DNA of 17,420 nucleotides, from positions 1 to 17,420 of the forward strand of contig QLUB01000025.1 in the NCBI GenBank assembly GCA_018725205.1. Direction: 5' to 3'. The stretch is from a candidate division NPL-UPA2 bacterium (lineage in GTDB: Bacteria > Bacillota > UBA994). Shown here one piece after another: positions 7,648 through 14,016 of the stretch. The notes beneath the pieces are model-generated. The model did no database searches and had not been told where the DNA came from. It saw nothing but the letters and a program-made list of their open reading frames with translations. Made by a program: the position numbers and the translations under genes. The stretch's first letter is position 1. The number at the start of each line of letters is the position of its first letter.

Positions 7648-8073
7648 ATGGGCTTGCGACTTGCGGTCAAGAAATGACTGCAAGATAAGCTGGGCTGCTA
7701 GCATGTCCACTACTTGCTTGCGCTTCTGCCTAGATGTGTCGGCTAATAGCAGCGTCTGCGTGGCTATGCGGGTGCTAAAACGTTCGTCCACGTACTTTAA
7801 AGGGACATGGGTTTTAGCGGAGAGTGCTGCGGCAAAGTGTTTTACTTTTTCCGCCTGTGGACCGACTGTGTTGTTGAGCGAAATGGGAAGCCCAATGACG
7901 ATCAGACGAATCTCCCAAGCGGTGATAAGTTCTACTATGCATTTTAGGTCTTGTGCTAGTGACCGTCTCGCAATGGTCTTAAGCCCCTGCGCGGTAATCC
8001 CAAGCGGGTCGCTGACAGCCACCCCAATCTTCTTCTCCCCCACATCTAGCCCTAGTATGCGCGCTACCTGCAA
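7639..8073 (-). CDS. ruvX: Holliday junction resolvase-like RuvX/YqgF
   Basis: The 144-residue protein has the RNase H-like fold signature of the YqgF/RuvX family: ILGLDVGEKKIGVAVSDPLG at residues 6-25 with the first catalytic Asp, the central VIGLPISLNNTVGPQ, and YVDERFST near residue 93-100. Family members are implicated in Holliday junction resolution and in pre-16S rRNA 5'-end maturation. Length is typical. The start is TTG at 8073. Its ribosome site AAGGTG lies inside the last codons of the aldo/keto reductase gene, whose stop ends 1 nt before the TTG, so the two are probably translationally coupled. The gene sits in the alaS-ireB transcription unit. Confidence 0.93.
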   Translation of the reverse strand: MQVARILGLDVGEKKIGVAVSDPLGITAQGLKTIARRSLAQDLKCIVELITAWEIRLIVIGLPISLNNTVGPQAEKVKHFAAALSAKTHVPLKYVDERFSTRIATQTLLLADTSRQKRKQVVDMLAAQLILQSFLDRKSQAHLT

Positions 8074-8074
8074 C

Positions 8075-9013
8075 TTAAATCACCTTCACGTTAAAATCAC
8101 GGCAATGCGCGACGCAATATCCGCATAACACACACTGAGCTTCGTTAACCACAGCCTTGCCCGAGGCAAGCGACAGGGCCCCCTGCGGACAGTGGCGCAC
8201 GCAAACGCCGCAACCCGTGCACCATGGCTCAATGAGCACTTGGCGTTTGCTCTGCCCTGCACAGTAATCCGGAGGGAAAGCGCCGTGAGAAAACAGAGTG
8301 CAATTAGCGTACACATCCACGGGTGAGCCCATGCCCACAGCCACAGCGGCAACCCCGGGCAATTCCCGCACATAGGACAGCGCGGCGTGGGCATCTTTGT
8401 GCAGCGAGCCACCCCCTAACGCTTTCATGGCGTAAATACCTTTGTTCGCTTTTGCGGCGTCGAAAATGGCCCGAGCCATATCCTCTCGCGCACCATCCAC
8501 AATGCCGATGCCCGCTTTATTAATCAGCGGATGAATCACGTCAAGCTCCTTGTACTCTAGTGCGGCCCGCACGCCGGCCACGTGATGCGTGGAAATACCC
8601 ACGGCGCGCACATAGCCCTGCTCGCGCTTACGGAGCAGGTATTCCAGTGCCTGCGCATGGCCGCGGAGAGTGTGCGCGGACTCCTGCTCGTGAAGAAGAA
8701 AAATGTCGATGTACTCTCTGTTAAGACTCCGCAAGGCTTGCGCCAAGCTTTGCTCCATGCCCGCTGCATCCGCAGCGTAGCTTTTGGTGGCAATCACAGC
8801 TTTGTGCATGTGCTCGGCGAGTCCTGCTGCCAAATGCGGATAGGTGCCGTAGAGCTCCGCCGTGTCAAAAAAGTTTACACCAAGTTCAAAAGCAGCACAG
8901 AGGAGCCTGCCACCCTCCTTGGGGGTCAGGTTTTTCTGCAGGGGTCCAAGCGTGAGGGTACCGTAACACAGCTCGGATACCTCGATGGTCGGGCACAGCG
9001 GCACTAGCCGCAT
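8075..9013 (-). CDS. Aldo/keto reductase with C-terminal 2[4Fe-4S] ferredoxin domain
   Basis: The 312-residue protein has an aldo/keto reductase barrel at about residues 1-245, with a recognisable catalytic tetrad: Asp50 and Tyr55 in FFDTAELYG, Lys77 in ATKSY, and His108 in LLHEQE. A C-terminal bacterial-type ferredoxin module follows with two Cys-rich motifs, CTGCGVCVRHCP (Cys265, 268, 271, 275) and CVLCGYCVAHC (Cys294, 297, 300, 304). This combination is common in anaerobes and suggests electron exchange with ferredoxin-type carriers rather than NADPH alone. The substrate cannot be told from sequence. The ATG overlaps the ireB stop codon by one base (TAATG) and the stop is 1 nt before the ruvX start, so it is embedded in the alaS-ireB-ruvX operon, where B. 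subtilis has no such gene. Confidence 0.9.
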   Translation of the reverse strand: MRLVPLCPTIEVSELCYGTLTLGPLQKNLTPKEGGRLLCAAFELGVNFFDTAELYGTYPHLAAGLAEHMHKAVIATKSYAADAAGMEQSLAQALRSLNREYIDIFLLHEQESAHTLRGHAQALEYLLRKREQGYVRAVGISTHHVAGVRAALEYKELDVIHPLINKAGIGIVDGAREDMARAIFDAAKANKGIYAMKALGGGSLHKDAHAALSYVRELPGVAAVAVGMGSPVDVYANCTLFSHGAFPPDYCAGQSKRQVLIEPWCTGCGVCVRHCPQGALSLASGKAVVNEAQCVLCGYCVAHCRDFNVKVI

Positions 9014-9273
9014 TAGCGCCGTTCAAGGTAGCTGTTGATGAGTTCCTCTAAGATTTCATCGCGCTCTACCCGGCGGATGATGTTGCGCGCGTTTTGGTGG
9101 TAAGTGATATAGGCAGGGTCGCCTGACAAGAGATATCCCGTGATGTGGAAAGTAGGGTTGTATCCCTTCTCCTTCAGCGCATCGGACACCTGCTGCAGCA
9201 CCTCGCGCACCTGTTGACGACGGTCTGTTTCGATTTTTTGGATAACTCTCGTCTCATCCATGCGCTCTCCCAT
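9013..9273 (-). CDS. ireB: IreB family regulatory phosphoprotein (UPF0297/DUF965)
   Basis: The 86-residue product contains the family core: ALKEKGYNPTFHITGYLLSGDPAYITYHQNARNIIRR in the middle, followed by VERDEILEELINSYL. In Enterococcus faecalis IreB is a substrate of the Ser/Thr kinase IreK and negatively affects cephalosporin resistance. The equivalent kinase target here would be one of the N-terminal threonines (Thr8 or Thr16), which is inference. The open frame extends further upstream, but GGGAGGG sits 6 nt before the ATG at 9273 and the resulting length fits the family, so I chose that start. A second ATG 12 nt later is a less likely alternative. It lies 93 bp after alaS, with no terminator seen between them. 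Confidence 0.9.
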   Translation of the reverse strand: MGERMDETRVIQKIETDRRQQVREVLQQVSDALKEKGYNPTFHITGYLLSGDPAYITYHQNARNIIRRVERDEILEELINSYLERR

Positions 9274-9366
9274 GCAAAGCCCTCCCGCTGCTAAACTCTC
9301 CCTTTGACTAATAGTATCATCTCCGCGTTGGCGGCAGTCCACAAGTTACATTCTGTCATCAGCTTG

Positions 9367-11985
9367 TCACATTCTAAGTTGTGCTTCAACCAGAGTAACT
9401 ACAGCTTTGAGCGCGGCCGGCAAGCGACTGGGGTCCTTACCCCCGGCCTGAGCCACGGTCGCTTTGCCCCCGCCACCGCCACCGGTCAGTTTAGCTACCT
9501 CGCGGATAAGATTCCCGGCGTGCAGCCCATGCGCGAGCAGGTCTTCGCTCACCATGGCAATCAGCGCCACTTTATCTTCTTGTACCGCGCCGAGCACAGC
9601 GACACCGGAGGGCAGCTTATCGCGCACTGCATCAGCGGCGGCACGCAAAGCGTCTACGTCTTTGGCCTGCACTTGACATGCCACCACTTTAATACCCGCC
9701 ACTTCGTCAGCGCCCGCCACAAAGTCTGCGGCCGCGAGCGCAGCAAGCTTAGCATGGAGCCGCTCTGCTTCCTTAGCTGCTTCCTTGCTCTGTTCCAGCA
9801 CAGATTCAAGCCTCCGTTGCGCTTCATCGGGTTTTGTCTTGAGAGTGTGGGCAAGCGTGTCCAGCAGGGAAAGACGTCCCTTAGCATAAAGGTAAGCCTC
9901 TCCCCCAGAAACCGCTTCGATGCGCCGAAGCCCTGCGCCAATACCGCCTTCACCCAGCAGGAGACAAAGCCCCACGGCAGAAGTCGTAGCAAGGTGAGTT
10001 CCGCCGCACAACTCGCTACTAACCTCTCCCATGCTCACTACGCGCACTTCGCTCCCGTACTTTTCCCCAAACAGCGCCGTAGCTCCCCCCGCCCTAGCGT
10101 CCTCTAAAGTCATGTGCGCACTTTCAACCGGCAAGCTCGCTAAGATGTGGGCGTTGATTTCCGCTTCAATTGCGGTGAGTTCATCCTGCGTTAGGGCGGT
10201 AAAATGGGAGAAGTCAAAGCGCAAACGATCCGGCTCGACCAATGACCCCGCTTGCCGGACATGGCTTCCCAGTACCCGGCGTAACGCGGCATGCAAGAGG
10301 TGCGTGGCGGTATGGGCGCGCGCTAGCGCCTGCCGCAGGGTGTTATCCACGTCGGCCGAGACAGGATCGCCTAGAGAGAGCGTGCCGTGAGTTAGCTCCC
10401 CCACATGTAGGCAGAAGTCGCCAAAGTACTTCTGCGTATCCTTTACCCTAAACTCCCCGCCCTTAAAGCGGATGTGCCCTCGGTCGCCTACTTGCCCGCC
10501 GCTCTCGGCATAAAAAGGTGTGCAATCAAGGAGGACAGCGCCCCCCTCTCCGGGGCTGAGCGCCTCTGTAGGTTTGCCGTCCACTAGTAGCCCGACAACG
10601 GTAGCCTCCCCGCCTGTGCCTTCTAACCCTGTAAAGCGTGTGGGTGGCAAGGCGGCGAAGTAATTAACCTTGCCAAAATCGCTCCCCACATCCGGACGGG
10701 CAAAACGCGCGCGCTGGCGCTGCTCCTCCATAGCCTTGGCAAAACCGTCGCTGTCTACGGTGAGGCCGTGCTCACGCGCTAAGTCTACAGTAAGGTCTAA
10801 GGGGAAGCCAAAGGTGTCATAAAGGCGGAAGGCCTGCTCACCGCTTAGCTCCTTTGCCCCTGCAACCGTGAGCTCCCGCGCGAGGTGCAAAAAGAGCTGG
10901 GTCCCCAGATCGAGCGTCTCTAGGAACCGCTCCTCTTCGCGGCGCACAATACGCGAGACATAGTCCTGTTTCTCGCTGAGCTCAGGGTAGGCGTGTGACA
11001 TCACGCGGGCTACTAACGGCACCATATCGCAGAGAAAAGGACTCTTAAGACCAAGCTGTCCGCCGAAGCGCACGGCACGACGCAGCAAGCGCCTGATCAC
11101 GTACCCGCGACCTTCATTGGCGGGAACGGCCCCATCGGCAACGGCAAAGGTGATGGCGCGCACATGGTCAGCAATGACGTTGATGGCCATTTGATGCCCG
11201 CTGTAACTTTGCCCCGTCAGCTTTTCTACATGCCTGATGTAGGGGAGGAATAGGTCTGTGCCATAGTTAGTGTCGGCACCCTGCACCACAGAGGCCAGAC
11301 GCTCGAGCCCCATGCCGGTGTCGATGTTCTTGCGTGGTAGTGGAGTATATGTTCCGTCCTCATGGTGATTGTACTGTGAAAACACCAGATTCCAGACTTC
11401 TAAGTAGCGCTCACAGTCGCACCCGGGAGCACACTTTGGGTTTTCACAGGCATACTTACCGCCGCGGTCATAGTATATTTCGGAGTTAGGACCGCATGGA
11501 CCGGGCCCGATATCCCAGAAGTTATCCTGCAGCTTAACGATGCGTTCCGCTGGGACGCCTACTTTCTCGCGCCAAAGGGACAGCGCTTCTTCGTCCTCGG
11601 GATGAACGCTAATCCAAAGGCTCTCCGGTGAAAACCCCACTATCCCTGTCATATACTCATACGCCCAGACAATAGCGTCTTCTTTAAAGTAGTCGCCAAT
11701 CGAGAAATTGCCGAGCATCTCAAACAGCGTGTGGTGCCGTGCCGTTCTGCCCACGTTTTCTATATCGTTGGTGCGGATAGACTTTTGGCTGTTCGCTAGG
11801 CGGGGATTTGGCGGCACCTGTTGACCGGAAAAATAGGGCTTCAGCGTGGCCACGCCGCTGTTTATCCACAGCAACGTCGGGTCGTCGACGGGCACAAGCG
11901 ACGCACTGGGCAACACGGTATGACCTTTGCTGCGGAAGAAAGCGAGGAATGATGCCCGTAATTCGTCGGCGGTTTGATACTTCAT
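9367..11985 (-). CDS. alaS: Alanyl-tRNA synthetase
   Basis: The 872-residue enzyme charges tRNA-Ala in the cytosol. The class II catalytic core occupies about residues 1-240 (INSGVATLKPYF, RHHTLFEMLGNFSIGDYF, IDTGMGLERLAS). The tRNA-recognition region follows (IADHVRAITFAVADGAVPANEGRGYVIRRLLRRA, split here only for reference: it spans about 271-304). The editing domain has the zinc-site residues His558/His562 (HTATHLL) and Cys660/His664 (CGGTH). A C-terminal coiled coil and glycine-rich C-Ala domain end with LTGGGGGGKATVAQAGG. Length is standard for the family. The ATG at 11985 is preceded by AAGGAGGT at 7 nt spacing. Transcription is probably controlled by the T-box at 12186-12337, and the leader also contains a 7-bp repeat array. 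Identification is secure. Confidence 0.98.
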   Translation of the reverse strand: MKYQTADELRASFLAFFRSKGHTVLPSASLVPVDDPTLLWINSGVATLKPYFSGQQVPPNPRLANSQKSIRTNDIENVGRTARHHTLFEMLGNFSIGDYFKEDAIVWAYEYMTGIVGFSPESLWISVHPEDEEALSLWREKVGVPAERIVKLQDNFWDIGPGPCGPNSEIYYDRGGKYACENPKCAPGCDCERYLEVWNLVFSQYNHHEDGTYTPLPRKNIDTGMGLERLASVVQGADTNYGTDLFLPYIRHVEKLTGQSYSGHQMAINVIADHVRAITFAVADGAVPANEGRGYVIRRLLRRAVRFGGQLGLKSPFLCDMVPLVARVMSHAYPELSEKQDYVSRIVRREEERFLETLDLGTQLFLHLARELTVAGAKELSGEQAFRLYDTFGFPLDLTVDLAREHGLTVDSDGFAKAMEEQRQRARFARPDVGSDFGKVNYFAALPPTRFTGLEGTGGEATVVGLLVDGKPTEALSPGEGGAVLLDCTPFYAESGGQVGDRGHIRFKGGEFRVKDTQKYFGDFCLHVGELTHGTLSLGDPVSADVDNTLRQALARAHTATHLLHAALRRVLGSHVRQAGSLVEPDRLRFDFSHFTALTQDELTAIEAEINAHILASLPVESAHMTLEDARAGGATALFGEKYGSEVRVVSMGEVSSELCGGTHLATTSAVGLCLLLGEGGIGAGLRRIEAVSGGEAYLYAKGRLSLLDTLAHTLKTKPDEAQRRLESVLEQSKEAAKEAERLHAKLAALAAADFVAGADEVAGIKVVACQVQAKDVDALRAAADAVRDKLPSGVAVLGAVQEDKVALIAMVSEDLLAHGLHAGNLIREVAKLTGGGGGGKATVAQAGGKDPSRLPAALKAVVTLVEAQLRM

Positions 11986-12041
11986 GGGTGTGACCTCCTT
12001 TTAACTGTGAACTGGGAGAAAACAAAAATCAAACCGAGGTG

Positions 12042-12170
12042 GCTATCCGCTATCCGCTTTCCGCTATGCGCTATGTGCTATGTGCTATGTGCTAAGTGCC
12101 AAGTGCTAAGTGCCAAGTGCCGCTATCCGCTTTCCGCTATGTGCTATGTGCTATGTGCTATGTGCTATGT
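12042..12170. repeat. Tandem heptanucleotide repeat array (18 units) in the alaS leader
   Basis: Read on the plus strand, the stretch is made of 7-bp units beginning GC: GCTATCC, GCTATCC, GCTTTCC, GCTATGC, three GCTATGT, then GCTAAGT/GCCAAGT alternating twice. A 3-nt GCC spacer shifts the phase, and GCTATCC, GCTTTCC and five GCTATGT follow. The second block repeats the unit order of the start of the first, so a block duplication is likely. The array lies between the T-box terminator and the alaS ribosome site and would be transcribed in the alaS leader. I see no coding role. Confidence 0.95.
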
Positions 12171-12185
12171 GCCTCAACCCATAAA

Positions 12186-12337
12186 AAGCAAAAAAGACCC
12201 TCATCCTCAGGGACGAGAGTCTCGCGGTACCACCCTGCTTACCGCCGGAAGGCGGTCACTTAGCATGCCGATAACGGGGCATCCGGCGGTTTCGCAACCA
12301 CAGGCTCAGGGGTGGCTAGTCCCGTCAACACCTCTTT
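12186..12337 (-). promoter_or_regulatory. T-box riboswitch controlling alaS
   Basis: The diagnostic T-box motif AGGGTGGTACCGCG is present on the minus strand (12223-12236), with CGTCCCT (12209-12215) as the other half of the antiterminator. The competing terminator lies at 12190-12221. Upstream of the motif are a small hairpin ATGCC...GGCAT with the CCGTTATC loop typical of the stem III region, and a perfect hairpin ACCGCC-TTCC-GGCGGT (12241-12256). T-boxes sense uncharged tRNA; the target should be tRNA-Ala, from the downstream gene. From the predicted transcription start only about 70 nt are available for Stem I, much less than usual. I could not assign a specifier codon with confidence; a GCC in the first hairpin is a candidate. 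Confidence 0.88.
12190..12221 (-). terminator. T-box terminator hairpin
   Basis: An 11-bp stem (GACTCTCGTCC with GGATGAGGGTC, including G-U pairs) closes a CTGA loop and is followed by six T residues. Its 5' arm shares sequence with the antiterminator, as expected for T-box attenuation. Confidence 0.88.
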
Positions 12338-12344
12338 GAGACTC

Positions 12345-12373
12345 AGTATAGTGGTCTTGGGAGGGGATGTCAA
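12345..12373 (-). promoter_or_regulatory. Sigma-A promoter of the alaS T-box transcript
   Basis: A consensus -35 box TTGACA (12368-12373) and a near-consensus -10 box TATACT (12345-12350) are separated by exactly 17 bp. Predicted start is near 12337, so the alaS leader would be about 350 nt. Confidence 0.8.
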
Positions 12374-12416
12374 GCGGAGCGAATGTACTCCACCGTTCGC
12401 GCTAGGCGTAGCATCA

Positions 12417-13604
12417 TCATAGCTGCTCCAGCAGGAAGTCCAGAATATTGATCTGCTTAATCCCATTCTCTCCCATGCCGACATCGTCCATGGTGACCAT
12501 ATACTTTGGATAGTGATCGGCAACCTTTTTGAGCGGTGAGATTTCCCTTTGATAGGTGCTCGCATCTAAAATACTTGCCGCAACTTGGTAATAGACTCTG
12601 TCGCCTCCGCTGTGGGCGACAAAATCTATTTCCAAATCCCCGACCTTGCCGATATCAATGCTAAAGCCCCGCCGAAGGAGCTCCAAATACACAATGTTTT
12701 CAAGTAAATGTCCGATGTCGGCATGTTTGTCGCCAAGCAGTAGCCGCCGGAGGCCAATGTCCACAAGATAGTATTTTTCAAGGGATTTCAGATGCTGCTT
12801 GCCCTTAATGTCATATCGGCCGGCTTTATACAGGATAAACGATTCCATGAGTGATTCAATATAGTTCTCAACTGTAATCGGTGACGTTTTTCTGCCGTAA
12901 GAGGTCAGGCTGTCGGCTACTTTTTTCGAGGAGATAATGCTGCCGACATTGTCAAAAAGAAACTTGGTCACGCTTTCCAGCAGGTGAACATCGCTTATTC
13001 TCTTTCTTGCCACAATATCCTTCAGCAAAACGGTGTTGTAGATGCCTGAGAGGTAGTCTCTCCGGACATAGTCATCTTCAAGGCGAGCGGCGTAGGGGAA
13101 ACCTCCGTATTTGTAGTACGCATTCCAAGCGTCGCGCCTAACGCCCCCCACAAGTTCGTAGTACTCCGCAAAGGAGAGCGGGAGCATTTGCATCTCGATG
13201 TACCGCCCGGAGAGCAAAGTGGCAAGTTCACCGGATAGCATATAGGCGTTTGAGCCGGTGATGTACAGGTCCACATTGCGCTTAAGAAATAGGGAGTTCA
13301 CTGCTTTCTCAAACTGCGGCACTGCCTGCACTTCGTCCAAGAATACATAGGTCATCTTGTCTGGGACAAGCCTCTGTTCTACATAAGCATGCAGGACTCT
13401 ATAATCCAGCAAATGCTCGTTTGCTACATCCTCAAAATTGACGGAAACAACCTGATGCTCCAAAACGCCGCAGTTCCTCAAATATGCCTGAAACTGCTGA
13501 AGTAGGGTAGACTTTCCGCATCGCCGCACCCCAGTTATAACTTTAATAATCTGCTTGTCCTTTAGCTTTTGCAGCTTTTCTAGATAGCGTTTGCGCAGGA
13601 CCAT
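12417..13604 (-). CDS. AAA family ATPase with C-terminal DUF4143 domain
   Basis: The 395-residue protein has an N-terminal AAA_14-type ATPase domain with Walker A GVRRCGKST (residues 25-33), Walker B YVFLDEVQ (86-93) and a sensor motif ITGSNAY near 115. A winged-helix-like middle follows (SSKKVADSLTSYGRKTSPITVENYI), then a DUF4143 domain with a degenerate nuclease-like core (LEIDFVAH...VYYQVA). A conserved Lys that active nucleases of this fold usually carry after the Gln is missing. The family is widespread in anaerobes, with no firmly known function. I chose the ATG at 13604: GAGGTG lies 6 nt before it, whereas the upstream in-frame GTG at 13613 overlaps that site. The gene appears AT-richer than its neighbours, has its own promoter, and separates the mnmA group from alaS, suggesting acquisition by transfer. 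Confidence 0.9.
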   Translation of the reverse strand: MVLRKRYLEKLQKLKDKQIIKVITGVRRCGKSTLLQQFQAYLRNCGVLEHQVVSVNFEDVANEHLLDYRVLHAYVEQRLVPDKMTYVFLDEVQAVPQFEKAVNSLFLKRNVDLYITGSNAYMLSGELATLLSGRYIEMQMLPLSFAEYYELVGGVRRDAWNAYYKYGGFPYAARLEDDYVRRDYLSGIYNTVLLKDIVARKRISDVHLLESVTKFLFDNVGSIISSKKVADSLTSYGRKTSPITVENYIESLMESFILYKAGRYDIKGKQHLKSLEKYYLVDIGLRRLLLGDKHADIGHLLENIVYLELLRRGFSIDIGKVGDLEIDFVAHSGGDRVYYQVAASILDASTYQREISPLKKVADHYPKYMVTMDDVGMGENGIKQINILDFLLEQL

Positions 13605-13627
13605 ATTCTCCACCTCTTTTTATTTAT

Positions 13628-13657
13628 ACTATACTATAAAAACTCTGCGATGTCCAA
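13628..13657 (-). promoter_or_regulatory. Probable promoter of the ATPase gene
   Basis: A -35-like TTGGAC (13652-13657) is followed after 18 bp by TATAGT (13628-13633), inside a run of overlapping TATAGT/TATAAA sequences just upstream of the gene's ribosome site. The exact -10 box is uncertain because several registers are possible. Confidence 0.45.
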
Positions 13658-13663
13658 GCAATG

Positions 13664-13813
13664 CTAGGGCCTGCAGGCCACAAACAGGAAAACCCCTGCC
13701 ACCCTGCCGACGAGGTCCCCTAACGCCGACCGCTCACGCGTTGTCAGCTGCATGCCATAGTACACTCCCACTAGGCTGCCGATAATTACCCCCGCGAGAA
13801 ACCCTTTGCGCAT
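13664..13813 (-). CDS. Small YtxH-like membrane protein
   Basis: This 49-residue reading frame begins MRKGFLAGVIIGSLVGVYYGMQ, a glycine-rich N-terminal membrane helix of the kind found in YtxH-like small proteins, and continues with a short polar linker and a second hydrophobic stretch (VAGVFLFVAC). A strong ribosome site, GGAGGG, lies 6 nt before the ATG. The gene starts 14 nt after the zinc-ribbon gene, so it is probably the last gene of the mnmA operon. Function is unknown; YtxH assignment is by resemblance of the N-terminus only. The ATPase promoter begins directly after its stop codon. Confidence 0.7.
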   Translation of the reverse strand: MRKGFLAGVIIGSLVGVYYGMQLTTRERSALGDLVGRVAGVFLFVACRP

Positions 13814-13827
13814 CGTTGTCCCTCCAT

Positions 13828-14016
13828 TCAAGTTAAGCTTGCGTCAACCGCAGAGTCGGATATAGATACTACGCTACCGTCATCCAGAATCTCGTAAACG
13901 ACTACGCCATGCTTACCGACGGCAAACTCAACGCAACAGTCTCCGCAGTAAAACTGCAGCAGGCCTACTCGGCCGAGCGCGCGGCTGTTACACATCGGGC
14001 ATCGCGTCAGCTTCAT
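13828..14016 (-). CDS. Small zinc-ribbon protein
   Basis: The 62-residue product begins MKLTRCPMCNSRALGRVG and continues FYCGDCCVEFAV. The paired CPMC and CGDC motifs (Cys6/Cys9 and Cys24/Cys27) are a likely zinc knuckle. The C-terminal half is short and acidic. Its ATG lies inside the end of mnmA (29-bp overlap) behind the ribosome site GGGGAG, so translation is probably coupled to mnmA. It resembles small hypothetical zinc-ribbon proteins found after mnmA or before alaS in Clostridia. A regulatory or nucleic-acid-binding role would be a guess. Confidence 0.8.
   Translation of the reverse strand: MKLTRCPMCNSRALGRVGLLQFYCGDCCVEFAVGKHGVVVYEILDDGSVVSISDSAVDASLT

Noticed and set aside
9304..10107. 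267-codon open frame on the plus strand opposite alaS
   Set aside because: It lies fully across the 3' part of alaS and the alaS-ireB gap, has no recognisable domain, and alaS is certain. It is a shadow frame of a GC-rich gene.
12042..12170. CRISPR array
   Set aside because: Units are 7 bp and directly adjacent, with no unique spacers, and no cas genes are nearby.
11974..12339. 121-codon plus-strand frame with repeated Cys-Tyr/Cys-Ala residues
   Set aside because: The repeated residues come from the 7-bp DNA array; the frame also runs through the T-box terminator. A 7-bp repeat gives a 7-residue period in any open frame, so it is not evidence of coding.
12381..12410. Hairpin between the ATPase stop and the alaS promoter as a terminator
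   Set aside because: GCGAA/TTCGC can pair, but no T run follows on the minus strand. The same bases could belong to an upstream Stem I if transcription starts earlier, which I could not establish.
13668..13679. 12-bp perfect palindrome GGCCTGCAGGCC
   Set aside because: It could look like an operator or a terminator stem, but it has no loop and no T run, and lies across the stop region of the YtxH-like gene. A chance palindrome is the simplest reading.
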